In this document: positions 38,311 to 50,900 of the stretch, piece by piece
How the letters are laid out: each line of letters begins with the position of its first letter
How positions within the stretch are numbered: the stretch's first letter is position 1
Source: Xylocopa sonorina
Taxonomy: Eukaryota > Arthropoda > Insecta > Hymenoptera > Apidae
DNA: 64,000 nt
Assembly (NCBI RefSeq): GCF_050948175.1
Contig: NW_027490126.1
Span: 744,001 to 808,000 of the forward strand
Reading direction: 5' to 3'
Position numbers and translations under genes: made by a program
Notes under the pieces: generated by a model
The model's input: the letters and a program-made list of their open reading frames with translations, nothing else
The model's database searches: none
Told to the model about the DNA's origin: nothing

Positions 38311-39985
38311 GTGTCATGTATTCCTCGTCTACACTTCAAATGAATGTAAATGCGACACTTCCTTGCAAGGAAATAGCGTTTGCAGATGTCTACGTATCGT
38401 AGCAATAGAGTTCTTAAGATTCTTAAAACGCGATATCGCATCTCATCTCTATGTTTCATGGTAAGATATAATAAGATTTGCGAAGTGTCATGTATTCCTC
38501 GTCTACACTTCAAATGAATGTAAATGCTACACTTCCTTGCAAGGAAATAGCGTTTGGAGATGTCTACGTATCGTAGCAATAGAGTTCCTATGATTCTTAA
38601 AACGATATCGCATCTCATTGCTGTTTCATGGTATGATATAATATGGTTTGCGAAGTGTTATGTATTCCTCGTCTATACTTCAAATGAATGTGAATGCGAC
38701 ACTTCCTCGCTAGGATATAGCGTTTGCAGATGTCTACGTATCGTAGCAATAGATTTCCAATGCTTCTTAAAACGCGATATCGCATCTCATTTCTATGTTT
38801 CATGGTAAGATGTAATATGATTTGCGAAGTGTCATGTATTCCTCGTCTACACTTCAAATGAATGTAAATGCCACACTTCCCTGCTAGGAAATAGCGTCTG
38901 CAGATGACTAGGTATCGTAGCAATAGGGTTCTAATGCTTCTTAAAACGCGTTATCGCACCTCATTTCTACGTTTCATGATAAGATATAATATGATTTGCG
39001 AAGTGTTATGCATTCCTCGTCTGCAATTCAAATGTATGTAAATGCGACACTCCCTTGCAAGGAAATAGCGTTTGCAGATATCTACGTATCGTAGCAATAG
39101 AGTTCTTATGATTCTTAAAACGCGATATCGCATCTCAATTCTATGTTTCATGGTAAGATGTAATATGATTTGCGAAGTGTCATGTATTCTTCGTCTACAC
39201 TTCAAATGAATGTAAATGCGACTCTTCCTTGCAAGGAAATAGCGTTTGGAGATGTCTACGTATCGTAGCAATAGAGTTCCAATGCTTCTTAAAACGCGAT
39301 ATCGCATCTCATTTCTATGTTTCATGGTAAGATATAATATGATTGGGGAAGTGTTATGTATTACTCGTCTACACTTCAAATGAAAGTAAATGCGACACTT
39401 CCTTGCAAGGAAATAGCGTTTGCAGATGTCTACGTATCGTAGCAATAGAGTTCTTGTGATTCTTAAAACGCGATATCGCATCTCATTTCTATGTTTCATG
39501 GTAAGATGTAATATGATTTGCGAAGTGTCATGAATTCTTCGTCTACAATTCAAATGTATGTAAATGCGACACTTCCTTGCAAGGAAATAGCGTTTGCAGA
39601 TATCTACGTATCGTAGCAATAGATTTCTTATGATTCTTAAAACGCGATATCGCATCTCAATTCTATGTTTCATGGTAAGATATAATATGATTTGCGAAGT
39701 GTCATGTATTCTTCGTCTACACTTCAAATGAATGTAAATGCGACTCTTCCTTGCAAGGAAATAGCGTTTGGAGATGTCTACGTATCGTAGCAATAGAGTT
39801 CCAATGCTTCTTAAAACGCGATATCGCATCTCATTTCTATGTTTCATGGTAAGATATAATATGATTGGGGAAGTGTTATGTATTACTCGTCTACACTTCA
39901 AATGAATGTAAATGCGACACTTCCTTGCAAGGAAATAGCGTTTGCAGATGTCTACGTATCGTAGCAATAGAGTTCTTGTGATTCT
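38270..39985. repeat. Block C, copy 1 (offset 3,302 bp to copy 2)
   Basis: Nearly identical to about 41,572-43,287; the offset is 19 monomers minus 4 bp. Both copies carry the 170-bp monomer (AAACGATATCG and TTGCTGTTTCATGG), CTGCAATTCAAATGTATG, AATGAAAGTAAATG and TATGAATTCTTCG-type variants. A few substitutions were seen (ACTCCCTTGC against ACTTCCTTGC; GATTGGGG against GATTGAGG). At 39,985 the match stops abruptly where AAAATGAGATATCGC faces AAAACGCGATATCGC. Confidence 0.85.
38597..38630 (+). other. Monomer with two 2-bp deletions (170 bp), also at 41,899-41,932
   Basis: It carries the deletion seen at 33,380 (AAAACGATATCGC) plus a second one, TTGCTGTTTCATGG in place of TTGCTGTGTTTCATGG. The identical monomer at about 41,900 belongs to the second copy of block C. 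Confidence 0.85.
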
Positions 39986-41411
39986 TAAAATGAGATATCG
40001 CATCTCATTTCTGTGTTTCATGGTAAGATATAATGTGGTTTGCGAAGTGTTATGTATTCCTCGTCTACACTTCAAATGAATGTGAACGCGACACTTCCTC
40101 GCTAGGATATAGCGTTTGCAGATGTCTACGTATCGTAGCAATAGAGTTCTAATGCTCCTTAAAACGCGATATCGCATCTCATTTCCATGTTTCATGGTAA
40201 GATATAATGTGATTTGCGAAGTGTTATGTATTCCTGTTCTACACTTCAAATGAATGTAAATGCGACACTTCCTTGCAAGGAAATAGAGTTTGCAATTGTC
40301 TACCTATCTTAGCAATAGTGTTCTAATACCTCTTAAATCGCGATATCGCATCTCATTTCTATGTTTCATGGTAAGATATAATATGATTTGCGAAGTGTTA
40401 TGTATTCCTCGTCTACGATTCAAATGAATGTAAATGCGACACTTCCTTGCAAGGAAATAGCGTTTGCAGATGTCTACGTATCATAGCAATAGAGTTCTTA
40501 TGATTCTTAAAACGCGATATCGCATCTCATTTCTATGTTTCATGGTAAGATATAATATGATTTGCGAAGTGTCATGTATTCTTCGTCTACACATCAAATG
40601 AATGTAAATGCGACTCTTCCTTGCAAGGAAATAGCGTTTGCAGATGTCTACGTATCGTAGCAATAGAGTTCTTATGATTCTTAAAACGCGATATTGCATC
40701 TCCTTTCTTTGTTTCATGGTAAGATATAATATGATTGGGGAAGTGTTATATATTCCTCGTCTACACTTCAAATGAATGTAAATGCGACACTTCCTTGCAA
40801 GGAAATAGCGTTTGCAGATGCCTACGTATCGTAGCAATATAGTTCTTATGATTCTTAAAACGCGATATCGCATCTCATTTCTATGTTTCATGGTAAGATA
40901 TAATATGATTGGGGAAGTGTTATGTATTCCTCGTCTACACTTCAAATGCATGTAATTGCGACACTTCCTTGCAAGGAAATAGAGTTTGCAAATGTCTACC
41001 TATCTTAGCAATAGTGTTCTAATACTTCTTAAAACGCGATATCGCATCTCATTTCTATGTTTCACGGTAAGATATAATATGATTTGCGAAGTGTTGTGTA
41101 TTCCTCGTCTACACTTCAAATGAATGTAGATGCGACACTTCCTTGCAAGGAAATAGCGTTTGCAGATGTCTACGTATCGAAGCAATAGAGTTCAAATGCT
41201 TATTAAGACGCGATATCGCATCTCATTTCTATGTTTCACGGTAAGATATAATGTGATTTGCGAAGTGTTATGTATTCCTCGTCTACACTTCAAATGAATG
41301 TAAATGCGACACTTCCTTGCAAGGAAATAGCGTTTGCATATGTCTACGTATCGTAGCAATGGAGATCTTATGATTCTTAAAACGCGATATCGCATCTCAT
41401 TTCTATGTTTC
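39986..41411. repeat. Block related to 36,510-37,935 (offset 3,476 bp)
   Basis: From 39,986 rightward the sequence follows 36,510 onward at 20 monomers minus 4 bp. It shows the same order of subtypes: ATGTGGTTTGCG, GTGAACGCGACAC, CTGTTCTACAC, CTACCTATCTTAG, TGTATTCTTCG, GATTGGGG, TTATTAAGACGCG. The match ends near 41,411, where AAGATATAATATGATTGGGG faces AAGGTATAATATGATTTGCG. Confidence 0.8.
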
Positions 41412-41571
41412 ATGGTAAGATATAATATGATTGGGGAAGTGTTATGTATTCCGCGTCTACACTTCAAATGAATGTAAATGCGACACTTCCTTGCAAGGAA
41501 ATAGCGTTTGCAGATGTCTACGTATCGTAGCAATAGAGTTCTTATGATTCTTAAAACGCGATATCGCATCT

Positions 41572-43287
41572 CATCTCTATGTTTCATGGTAAGATATAAT
41601 ATGATTGGGGAAGTGTTATGTATTCCTCGTCTACACTTCAAATGAATGTAAATGCGACACTTCCTTGCAAGGAAATAGCGTTTGCAGATGTCTACGTATC
41701 GTAGCAATAGAGTTCTTATGATTCTTAAAACGCGATATCGCATCTCATCTCTATGTTTCATGGTAAGATATAATAAGATTTGCGAAGTGTCATGTATTCC
41801 TCGTCTACACTACAAATGAATGTAAATGCTACACTTCCTTGCAAGGAAATAGCGTTTGGAGATGTCTACGTATCGTAGCAATAGAGTTCCTATGATTCTT
41901 AAAACGATATCGCATCTCATTGCTGTTTCATGGTATGATATAATATGGTTTGCGAAGTGTTATGTATTCCTCGTCTATACTTCAAATGAATGTGAATGCG
42001 ACACTTCCTCGCTAGGATATAGCGTTTGCAGATGTCTACGTATCGTAGCAATAGATTTCCAATGCTTCTTAAAACGCGATATCGCATCTCATTTCTATGT
42101 TTCATGGTAAGATGTAATATGATTTGCGAAGTGTCATGTATTCCTCGTCTACACTTCAAATGAATGTAAATGCCACACTTCCCTGCTAGGAAATAGCGTC
42201 TGCAGATGACTAGGTATCGTAGCAATAGGGTTCTAATGCTTCTTAAAACGCGTTATCGCACCTCATTTCTACGTTTCATGATAAGATATAATATGATTTG
42301 CGAAGTGTTATGCATTCCTCGTCTGCAATTCAAATGTATGTAAATGCGACACTTCCTTGCAAGGAAATAGCGTTTGCAGATATCTACGTATCGTAGCAAT
42401 AGAGTTCTTATGATTCTTAAAACGCGATATCGCATCTCAATTCTATGTTTCATGGTAAGATGTAATATGATTTGCGAAGTGTCATGTATTCTTCGTCTAC
42501 ACTTCAAATGAATGTAAATGCGACTCTTCCTTGCAAGGAAATAGCGTTTGGAGATGTCTACGTATCGTAGCAATAGAGTTCCAATGCTTCTTAAAACGCG
42601 ATATCGCATCTCATTTCTATGTTTCATGGTAAGATATAATATGATTGAGGAAGTGTTATGTATTACTCGTCTACACTTCAAATGAAAGTAAATGCGACAC
42701 TTCCTTGCAAGGAAATAGCGTTTGCAGATGTCTACGTATCGTAGCAATAGAGTTCTTGTGATTCTTAAAACGCGATATCGCATCTCATTTCTATGTTTCA
42801 TGGTAAGATGTAATATGATTTGCGAAGTGTCATGAATTCTTCGTCTACAATTCAAATGTATGTAAATGCGACACTTCCTTGCAAGGAAATAGCGTTTGCA
42901 GATATCTACGTATCGTAGCAATAGAGTTCTTATGATTCTTAAAACGCGATATCGCATCTCAATTCTATGTTTCATGGTAAGATATAATATGATTTGCGAA
43001 GTGTCATGTATTCTTCGTCTACACTTCAAATGAATGTAAATGCGACTCTTCCTTGCAAGGAAATAGCGTTTGGAGATGTCTACGTATCGTAGCAATAGAG
43101 TTCCAATGCTTCTTAAAACGCGATATCGCATCTCATTTCTATGTTTCATGGTAAGATATAATATGATTGGGGAAGTGTTATGTATTACTCGTCTACACTT
43201 CAAATGAATGTAAATGCGACACTTCCTTGCAAGGAAATAGCGTTTGCAGATGTCTACGTATCGTAGCAATAGAGTTCTTGTGATTCT
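41572..43287. repeat. Block C, copy 2
   Basis: Near-identical copy of 38,270-39,985, including the inherited 4-bp-short monomer at about 41,900-41,930. Beyond 43,287 the sequence continues into the series that ends in GTGAACGCGAAAC and CAATGGATTTCC, which is shared with 45.6 kb, 50.3 kb and 63.6 kb rather than with 40 kb. Confidence 0.85.
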
Positions 43288-43878
43288 TAAAACGCGATAT
43301 CGCATCTCATTTCTATGTTTCATGGTAAGATATAATATGATTTGCGAAGTGTCATGAATTCTTCGTCTACACTTCAAATGAATGTAAATGCGACTCTTCC
43401 TTGCAAGGAAATAGCGTTTGCAGATGTCTACGTATCGTAGCAATAGAGTTCTTATGATTCTTAAAACGCGATATCGCATCTCATTTCTGTGTTTCATGGT
43501 AAGATATAATATGGTTTGCGAAGTGTTATGTATTCCTCGTCTACACTTCAAATGAATGTAAATGCTACTCTTCCTTGCAAGGAAATAGCGTTTGGAGATG
43601 TCTACGTATCGTGGCAATAGAGTTCTTATGATTCTTAAAACGCGATATCGCATCTCATTTCTGTGTTTCATGGTAAGATATAATGTGGTTTGCGAAGTGT
43701 TATGTATTCCTCGTCTACACTTCAAATGAATGTGAACGCGAAACTTCCTCGCTAGGATATAGCGTTTGCAGATGTCTACGTATCGTAGCAATGGATTTCC
43801 AATGCTTCTTAAAACGCGATACCGCATCTCATTTCTATGTTTCATGGTAAGACGTAATATGATTTGCGATGTGTCATG

Positions 43879-44915
43879 TATTCCTCGTCTACACTTCAAA
43901 TGAATGTAAATGCGACACTTCCTTGCAAGGAAATAGCGTTTGCAGATGCCTACGTATCGTAGCAATATAGTTCTTATGATTCTTAAAACGCGATATCGCA
44001 TCTCATTTCTATGTTTCATGGTAAGATATAATATGATTGGGGAAGTGTTATGTATTCCTCGTCTACACTTCAAATGCATGTAATTGCGACACTTCCTTGC
44101 AAGGAAATAGAGTTTGCAAATGTCTACCTATCTTAGCAATAGTGTTCTAATACTTCTTAAAACGCGATATCGCATCTCATTTCTATGTTTCACGGTAAGA
44201 TATAATATGATTTGCGAAGTGTTATGTATTCCTCGTCTACACTTCAAATGAATGTAGATGCGACACTTCCTTGCAAGGAAATAGCGTTTGCAGATGTCTA
44301 CGTATCGAAGCAATAGAGTTCAAATGCTTATTAAGACGCGATATCGCATCTCATTTCTATGTTTCACGGTAAGATATAATATGATTTGCGAAGTGTTATG
44401 TATTCCTCGTCTACACTTCAAATGAATGTAAATGCGACACTTCCTTGCAAGGAAATAGCGTTTGCATATGTCTACGTATCGTAGCAATGGAGATCTTATG
44501 ATTCTTAAAACGCGATATCGCATCTCATTTCTATGTTTCATGGTAAGATATAATATGATTGGGGAAGTGTTATGTATTCCGCGTCTACACTTCAAATGAA
44601 TGTAAATGCGACACTTCCTTGCAAGGAAATAGCGTTTGCAGATGTCTACGTATCGTAGCAATAGAGTTCTTATGATTCTTAAAACGCGATATCGCATCTC
44701 ATCTCTATGTTTCATGGTAAGATATAATATGATTGGGGAAGTGTTATGTATTCCTCGTCTACACTTCAAATGAATGTAAATGCGACACTTCCTTGCAAGG
44801 AAATAGCGTTTGCAGATGTCTATGTATCGTAGCAATAGAGTTCTTATGATTCTTAAAACGCGATATCGCATCTCATCTCTATGTTTCATGGTAAGATATA
44901 ATAAGATTTGCGAAG
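43879..44915. repeat. 18-monomer-offset copy of 40,751-41,787
   Basis: Offset 3,128 bp (18 monomers minus the 4-bp deletion near 41,900). It shares GCAGATGCCTACG, AATGCATGTAATTGCG, TTATTAAGACGCG, GCATATGTCTACG, CAATGGAGATCTTATG, TTCCGCGTCTAC and CATCTCATCTCTATG. It differs at 41,096 (GTGTTGTG against GTGTTATG). Right of 44,915 the copies diverge (TATTCTTCG here, TATTCCTCG there). Confidence 0.82.
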
Positions 44916-45476
44916 TGTCATGTATTCTTCGTCTACACTTCAAATGAATGTAAATGCGACTCTTCCTTGCAAGGAAATAGCGTTTGGAGATGTCTACGTA
45001 TCGTAGCAATAGAGTTCCAATGCTTCTTAAAACGCGATATCGCATCTCATTTCTATGTTTCATGGTAAGATATAATATGATTGGGGAAGTGTTATGTATT
45101 ACTCGTCTACACTTCAAATGAATGTAAATGCGACACTTCCTTGCAAGGAAATAGCGTTTGCAGATGTCTACGTATCGTAGCAATAGAGTTCTTGTGATTC
45201 TTAAAACGCGATATCGCATCTCATTTCTATGTTTCATGGTAAGATATAATATGATTTGCGAAGTGTCATGAATTCTTCGTCTACACTTCAAATGAATGTA
45301 AATGCGACTCTTCCTTGCAAGGAAATAGCGTTTGCAGATGTCTACGTATCGTAGCAATAGAGTTCTTATGATTCTTAAAACGCGATATCGCATCTCATTT
45401 CTGTGTTTCATGGTAAGATATAATATGGTTTGCGAAGTGTTATGTATTCCTCGTCTACACTTCAAATGAATGTAAA

Positions 45477-47870
45477 TGCTACTCTTCCTTGCAAGGAAAT
45501 AGCGTTTGGAGATGTCTACGTATCGTAGCAATAGAGTTCTTATGATTCTTAAAACGCGATATCGCATCTCATTTCTGTGTTTCATGGTAAGATATAATGT
45601 GGTTTGCGAAGTGTTATGTATTCCTCGTCTACACTTCAAATGAATGTGAACGCGAAACTTCCTCGCTAGGATATAGCGTTTGCAGATGTCTACGTATCGT
45701 AGCAATGGATTTCCAATGCTTCTTAAAACGCGATACCGCATCTCATTTCTATGTTTCATGGTAAGACGTAATATGATTTGCGATGTGTCATGTATTCCTC
45801 GTCTACACTTCAAATGAATGTAAATGCCACACTTCCCTGCTAGGAAATAGCGTCTGCAGATGACTAGGTATCGTAGCAATAGAGTTCTAATGCTTCTTAA
45901 AACGCGATATCGCACCTCATTTCTATGTTTCATGATAAGATATAATATGATTTGCGAAGTGTTATGTATTCCTCTTCTACACTTCAAATGAATGTAAATG
46001 CGACACTTCCTTGCAAGGAAATAGCGCTTGCAGATGTCCACGTATCGTAGGGATAGAGTTCTAATGCTTCTTAAAACGAGATATCGCATCTCATTTCTAT
46101 GTTTCATGGTAAGATATAATATGATTTGCGAAGTGTCATGTATTCTTCGTCTACACTTCAAATGAATGTAAATGCGACTCTTCCTTGCAAGGAAATAGCG
46201 TTTGGAGATGTCTACGTATCGTAGCAATAGAGTTCCAATGCTTCTTAAAACGCGATATCGCATCTCATTTCTATGTTTCATGGTAAGATATAATATGATT
46301 GGGGAAGTGTTATGTATTACTCGTCTACACTTCAAATGAATGTAAATGCGACACTTTCTTGCAAGGAAATAGCGTTTGCAGATGTCTACGTATCGTAGCA
46401 ATAGAGTTCTTGTGATTCTTAAAACGCGATATCGCATCTCATTTCTATGTTTCATGGTAAGATATAATATGATTTGCGAAGTGTCATGAATTCTTCGTCT
46501 ACACTTCAAATGAATGTAAATGCTACTCTTCCTTGCAAGGAAATAGCGTTTGGAGATGTCTACGTATCGTAGCAATAGAGTTCTTATGATTCTTAAAACG
46601 CGATATCGCATCTCATTTCTGTGTTTCATGGAAAGATATAATGTGGTTTGCGAAGTGTTATGTATTCCTCGTCTACACTTCAAATGAATGTGAACGCGAA
46701 ACTTCCTCGCTAGGATATAGCGTTTGCAGATGTCTACGTATCGTAGCAATGGATTTCCAATGCTTCTTAAAACGCGATACCGCATCTCATTTCTATGTTT
46801 CATGGTAAGACGTAATATGATTTGCGAAGTGTCATGTATTCCTCGTCTACACTTCAAATGAATGTAAATGCCACACTTCCCTGCTAGGAAATAGCGTCTG
46901 CAGATGACTAGGTATCGTAGCAATAGAGTTCTAATGCTTCTTAAAACGCGATATCGCACCTCATTTCTATGTTTCATGATAAGATATAATATGATTTGCG
47001 AAGTGTTATGTATTCCTCTTCTACACTTCAAATGAATGTAAATGCGACACTTCCTTGCAAGGAAATAGCGCTTGCAGATGTCCACGTATCGTAGGGATAG
47101 AGTTCTAATGCTTCTTAAAACGAGATATCGCATCTCATTTCTATGTTTCATGATAAGATATAATATTCATTGCGAAGTGTTATGCATTCCTCGTCTACAC
47201 TTCAAATGAATGTAAATGCCACACTTCCCTGCTAGGAAATAGCGTCTGCAGATGACTAGGTATCGTAGCAATAGAGTTCTAATGCTTTTTAAAACGCGAT
47301 ATCGCATCTCATTTCTATGTTTCATGGTAAGATATAATATGATTTGCGAAGTGTTATGCATTCCTCGTCTACGATTCAAATGAATGTAAATGCGACACTT
47401 CCTTGCAAGGAAATAGCGGTTGCAGATGTCTACGTATCGTAGCAATGGATTTCCAATGCTTCTTAAAACGCGATACCGCATCTCATTTCTATGTTTCATG
47501 GTAAGACGTAATATGATTTGCGAAGTCTCATGTATTCCTCGTCTACACTTCAAATGAATGTAAATGCCACACTTCCCTGCTAGGAAATAGCGTCTGCAGA
47601 TGACTAGGTATCGTAGCAATAGAGTTCTAATGCTTCTTAAAACGCGATATCGCACCTCATTTCTATGTTTCATGATAAGATATAATATGATTTGCGAAGT
47701 GTTATGTATTCCTCTTCTACACTTCAAATGAATGTAAATGCGACACTTCCTTGCAAGGAAATAGCGCTTGCAGATGTCCACGTATCGTAGGGATAGAGTT
47801 CTAATGCTTCTTAAAACGAGATATCGCATCTCATTTCTATGTTTCATGATAAGATATAATATTCATTGCG
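45477..47870. repeat. 6/7-monomer tandem set with a 4-monomer extension
   Basis: 45,477-46,111 recurs at 46,521-47,153 (1,044 bp, 6 monomers). Its GCGCTTGCAGATGTCC marker recurs at 46027, 47071 and 47767 (6 and then 4 monomers apart). To the left of 46,521 the register changes to 7 monomers: GTGTCATGAATTCTTCG at 45263 and 46481 is 1,218 bp apart. The copies are therefore staggered by one monomer, and a hybrid monomer sits at the switch. Confidence 0.85.
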
Positions 47871-47984
47871 AAGTGTATTGCATTCCTCGTCTACACTTCA
47901 AATGAATGTAAATGCCACACTTCCCTGCTAGGAAATAGCGTCTGCAGATGGCTAGGTATCGTAGCAATAGAGTTCTAATGCTTT

Positions 47985-50900
47985 TTAAAACGCGATATCG
48001 CATCTCATTTCTATGTTTCATGGTAAGATATAATATGATTTGCGAAGTGTTATGCATTCCTCGTCTACGATTCAAATGAATGTAAATGCGACACTTCCTT
48101 GCAAGGAAATAGCGGTTGCAGATGTCTACGTATCGTAGCAATAGAGTTCTTATGATTCTTAAAACGCGATATCGCATCTCATTTCTATGTTTCATGGTAA
48201 GGTAAAATATGATTTGCGAAGTGTCATGTATTCCTCGTCTACACTTAAAATGAATGTAAATGCCACACTTCCATGCTAGGAAATAGCGTCTGCAGATGAC
48301 TAGGTATCGTAGCAATAGAGTTCTAATGCTTCTTAAAACGCGATATCGCATCTCATTCCTATGTTTCATGGTAAGATATAATATGATTTGCGAAGTGTCA
48401 TGTATTCTTCGTCTACACATCAAATGAATGTAAATGCGACACTTCCTTGCTAGGAAATAGCGTTTGCAGATGTCTACGTATCGAAGCAATAGAGTTCAAA
48501 TGCTTCTTAAAACGAGATATTGCATCTCATATCTATGTTTCATGATAAGATATAATATTCATTGCGAAGTGTTATGCATTCCTCGTCTACGATTCAAATG
48601 AATGTAAATGCGACACTTCCTTGCAAGGAAATAGCGTTTGCAGATGTCTACGTATCATAGCAATAGAGTTCTTATGATTCTTAAAACGCGATATCGCATC
48701 TCATTTCTAAGTTTCATGGTAAGATATAATATGATTTGCGAAGTGTCATGTATTCTTCGTCTACACATCAAATGAATGTAAATGCGACTCTTCCTTGCAA
48801 GGAAATAGCGTTTGCAGATGTCTACGTATCGTAGCAATAGAGTTCTTATGATTCTTAAAACGCGATATTGCAGCTCATTTCTATGTTTCATGGTAAGATA
48901 TAATATGATTGGGGAAGTGTTATATATTCCTCGTCTACACTTCAAATGAATGTAAATGCGACACTTCCTTGCAAGGAAATAGCGTTTGCAGATGCCTACG
49001 TATCGTAGCAATATAGTTCTTATGATTCTTAAAACGCGATATCGCATCTCATTTCTATGTTTCATGGTAAGATATAATATGATTGGGGAAGTGTTATGTA
49101 TTCCTCGTCTACACTTCAAATGAATGTAATTGCGACACTTCCTTGCAAGGAAATAGAGTTTGCAAATGTCTACCTATCTTAGCAATAGTGTTCTAATACT
49201 TCTTAAAACGCGATATCGCATCTCATTTCTATGTTTCACGGTAAGATATAATATGATTTGCGAAGTGTTATGTATTCCTCGTCTACACTTCAAATGAATG
49301 TAAATGCGACACTTCCTTGCAAGGAAATAGCGTTTGCAGATGTCTACGTATCGTAGCAATAGAGTTCTTATGATTCTTAAAACGCGATATCGCATCTCGT
49401 CTCTATGTTTCATGGTAAGATATAATAAGATTTGCGAAGTGTCATGTATTCCTCGTCTACACTTTAAATGAATGTAAATGCCACACTTCCCTGCTAGGAA
49501 ATAGAGTTTGCAATTGTCTACCTATCTTAGCAATAGTGTTCTAATACCTCCTAAATCGCGATATCGCATCTCATTTCTATGTTTCATGGTAAGATATAAT
49601 ATGATTTGCGAAGTGTCATGTATTCTTCGTCTACACATAAAATGAATGTAAATGCGACTCTTCCTTGCAAGGAAATAGCGTCTGCAGATGTCTACGTATC
49701 GTAGCAATAGAGTTCCAATGCTTCTTAAAACGCGATATCGCATCTCATTTCTATGTTTCATGGTAAGATATAATATGATTGGGGAAGTGTTATGTATTAC
49801 TCGTCTACACTTCAAATGAATGTAAATGCGACACTTCCTTGCAAGGAAATAGCGTTTGCAGATGTCTACGTATCGTAGCAATAGAGTTCTTGTGATTCTT
49901 AAAACGCGATATCGCATCTCATTTCTATGTTTCATGGTAAGATATAATATGATTTGCGAAGTGTCATGAATTCTTCGTCTACACTTCAAATGAATGTAAA
50001 TGCGACTCTTCCTTGCAAGGAAATAGCGTTTGCAGATGTCTACGTATCGTAGCAATAGAGTTCTTATGATTCTTAAAACGCGATATCGCATCTCATTTCT
50101 GTGTTTCATGGTAAGATATAATATGGTTTGCGAAGTGTTATGTATTCCTCGTCTACACTTCAAATGAATGTAAATGCTACACTTCCTTGCAAGGAAATAG
50201 CGTTTGGAGATGTCTACGTATCGTAGCAATAGAGTTCTTATGATTCTTAAAACGCGATATCGCATCTCATTTCTGTGTTTCATGGTAAGATATAATGTGG
50301 TTTGCGAAGTGTTATGTATTCCTCGTCTACACTTCAAATGAATGTGAACGCGAAACTTCCTCGCTAGGATATAGCGTTTGCAGATGTCTACGTATCGTAG
50401 CAATGGATTTCCAATGCTTCTTAAAACGCGATATCGCATCTCATTTCTATGTTTCATGGTAAGACGTAATATGATTTGCGAAGTGTTATGTATTCCTGTT
50501 CTACACTTCAAATGAATGTAAATGCGACACTTCCTTGCAAGGAAATAGAGTTTGCAATTGTCTACCTATCTTAGCAATAGTGTTCTAATACCTCCTAAAT
50601 CGCGATATCGCATCTCATTTCTATGTTTCATGGTAAGATATAATATGATTTGCGAAGTGTTATGTATTCCTCGTCTACACTTCAGATGAATGTAAATGCG
50701 ACACTTCCTTGCAAGGAAATAGCGTTTGCAGATGTCTACGTATCGTAGGGATAGAGTTCTAATGCTTCTTAAAACAAAATTACGCATCTCATTTCTATGT
50801 TTCATGATAAGATATAATATTCATTGCGAAGTGTTATGCATTCCTCGTCTACGAATCAAATGAATGTAAATGCGACACTTCCTTGCAAGGAAATAGCGTT

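Noticed and set aside
38554..38808. 84-codon plus-strand frame, repeated at 41,856-42,110
   Set aside because: It exists only because the 170-bp monomer shifts the plus-strand frame by 4 bp. The second instance is the block duplication. It contains nothing but satellite sequence.
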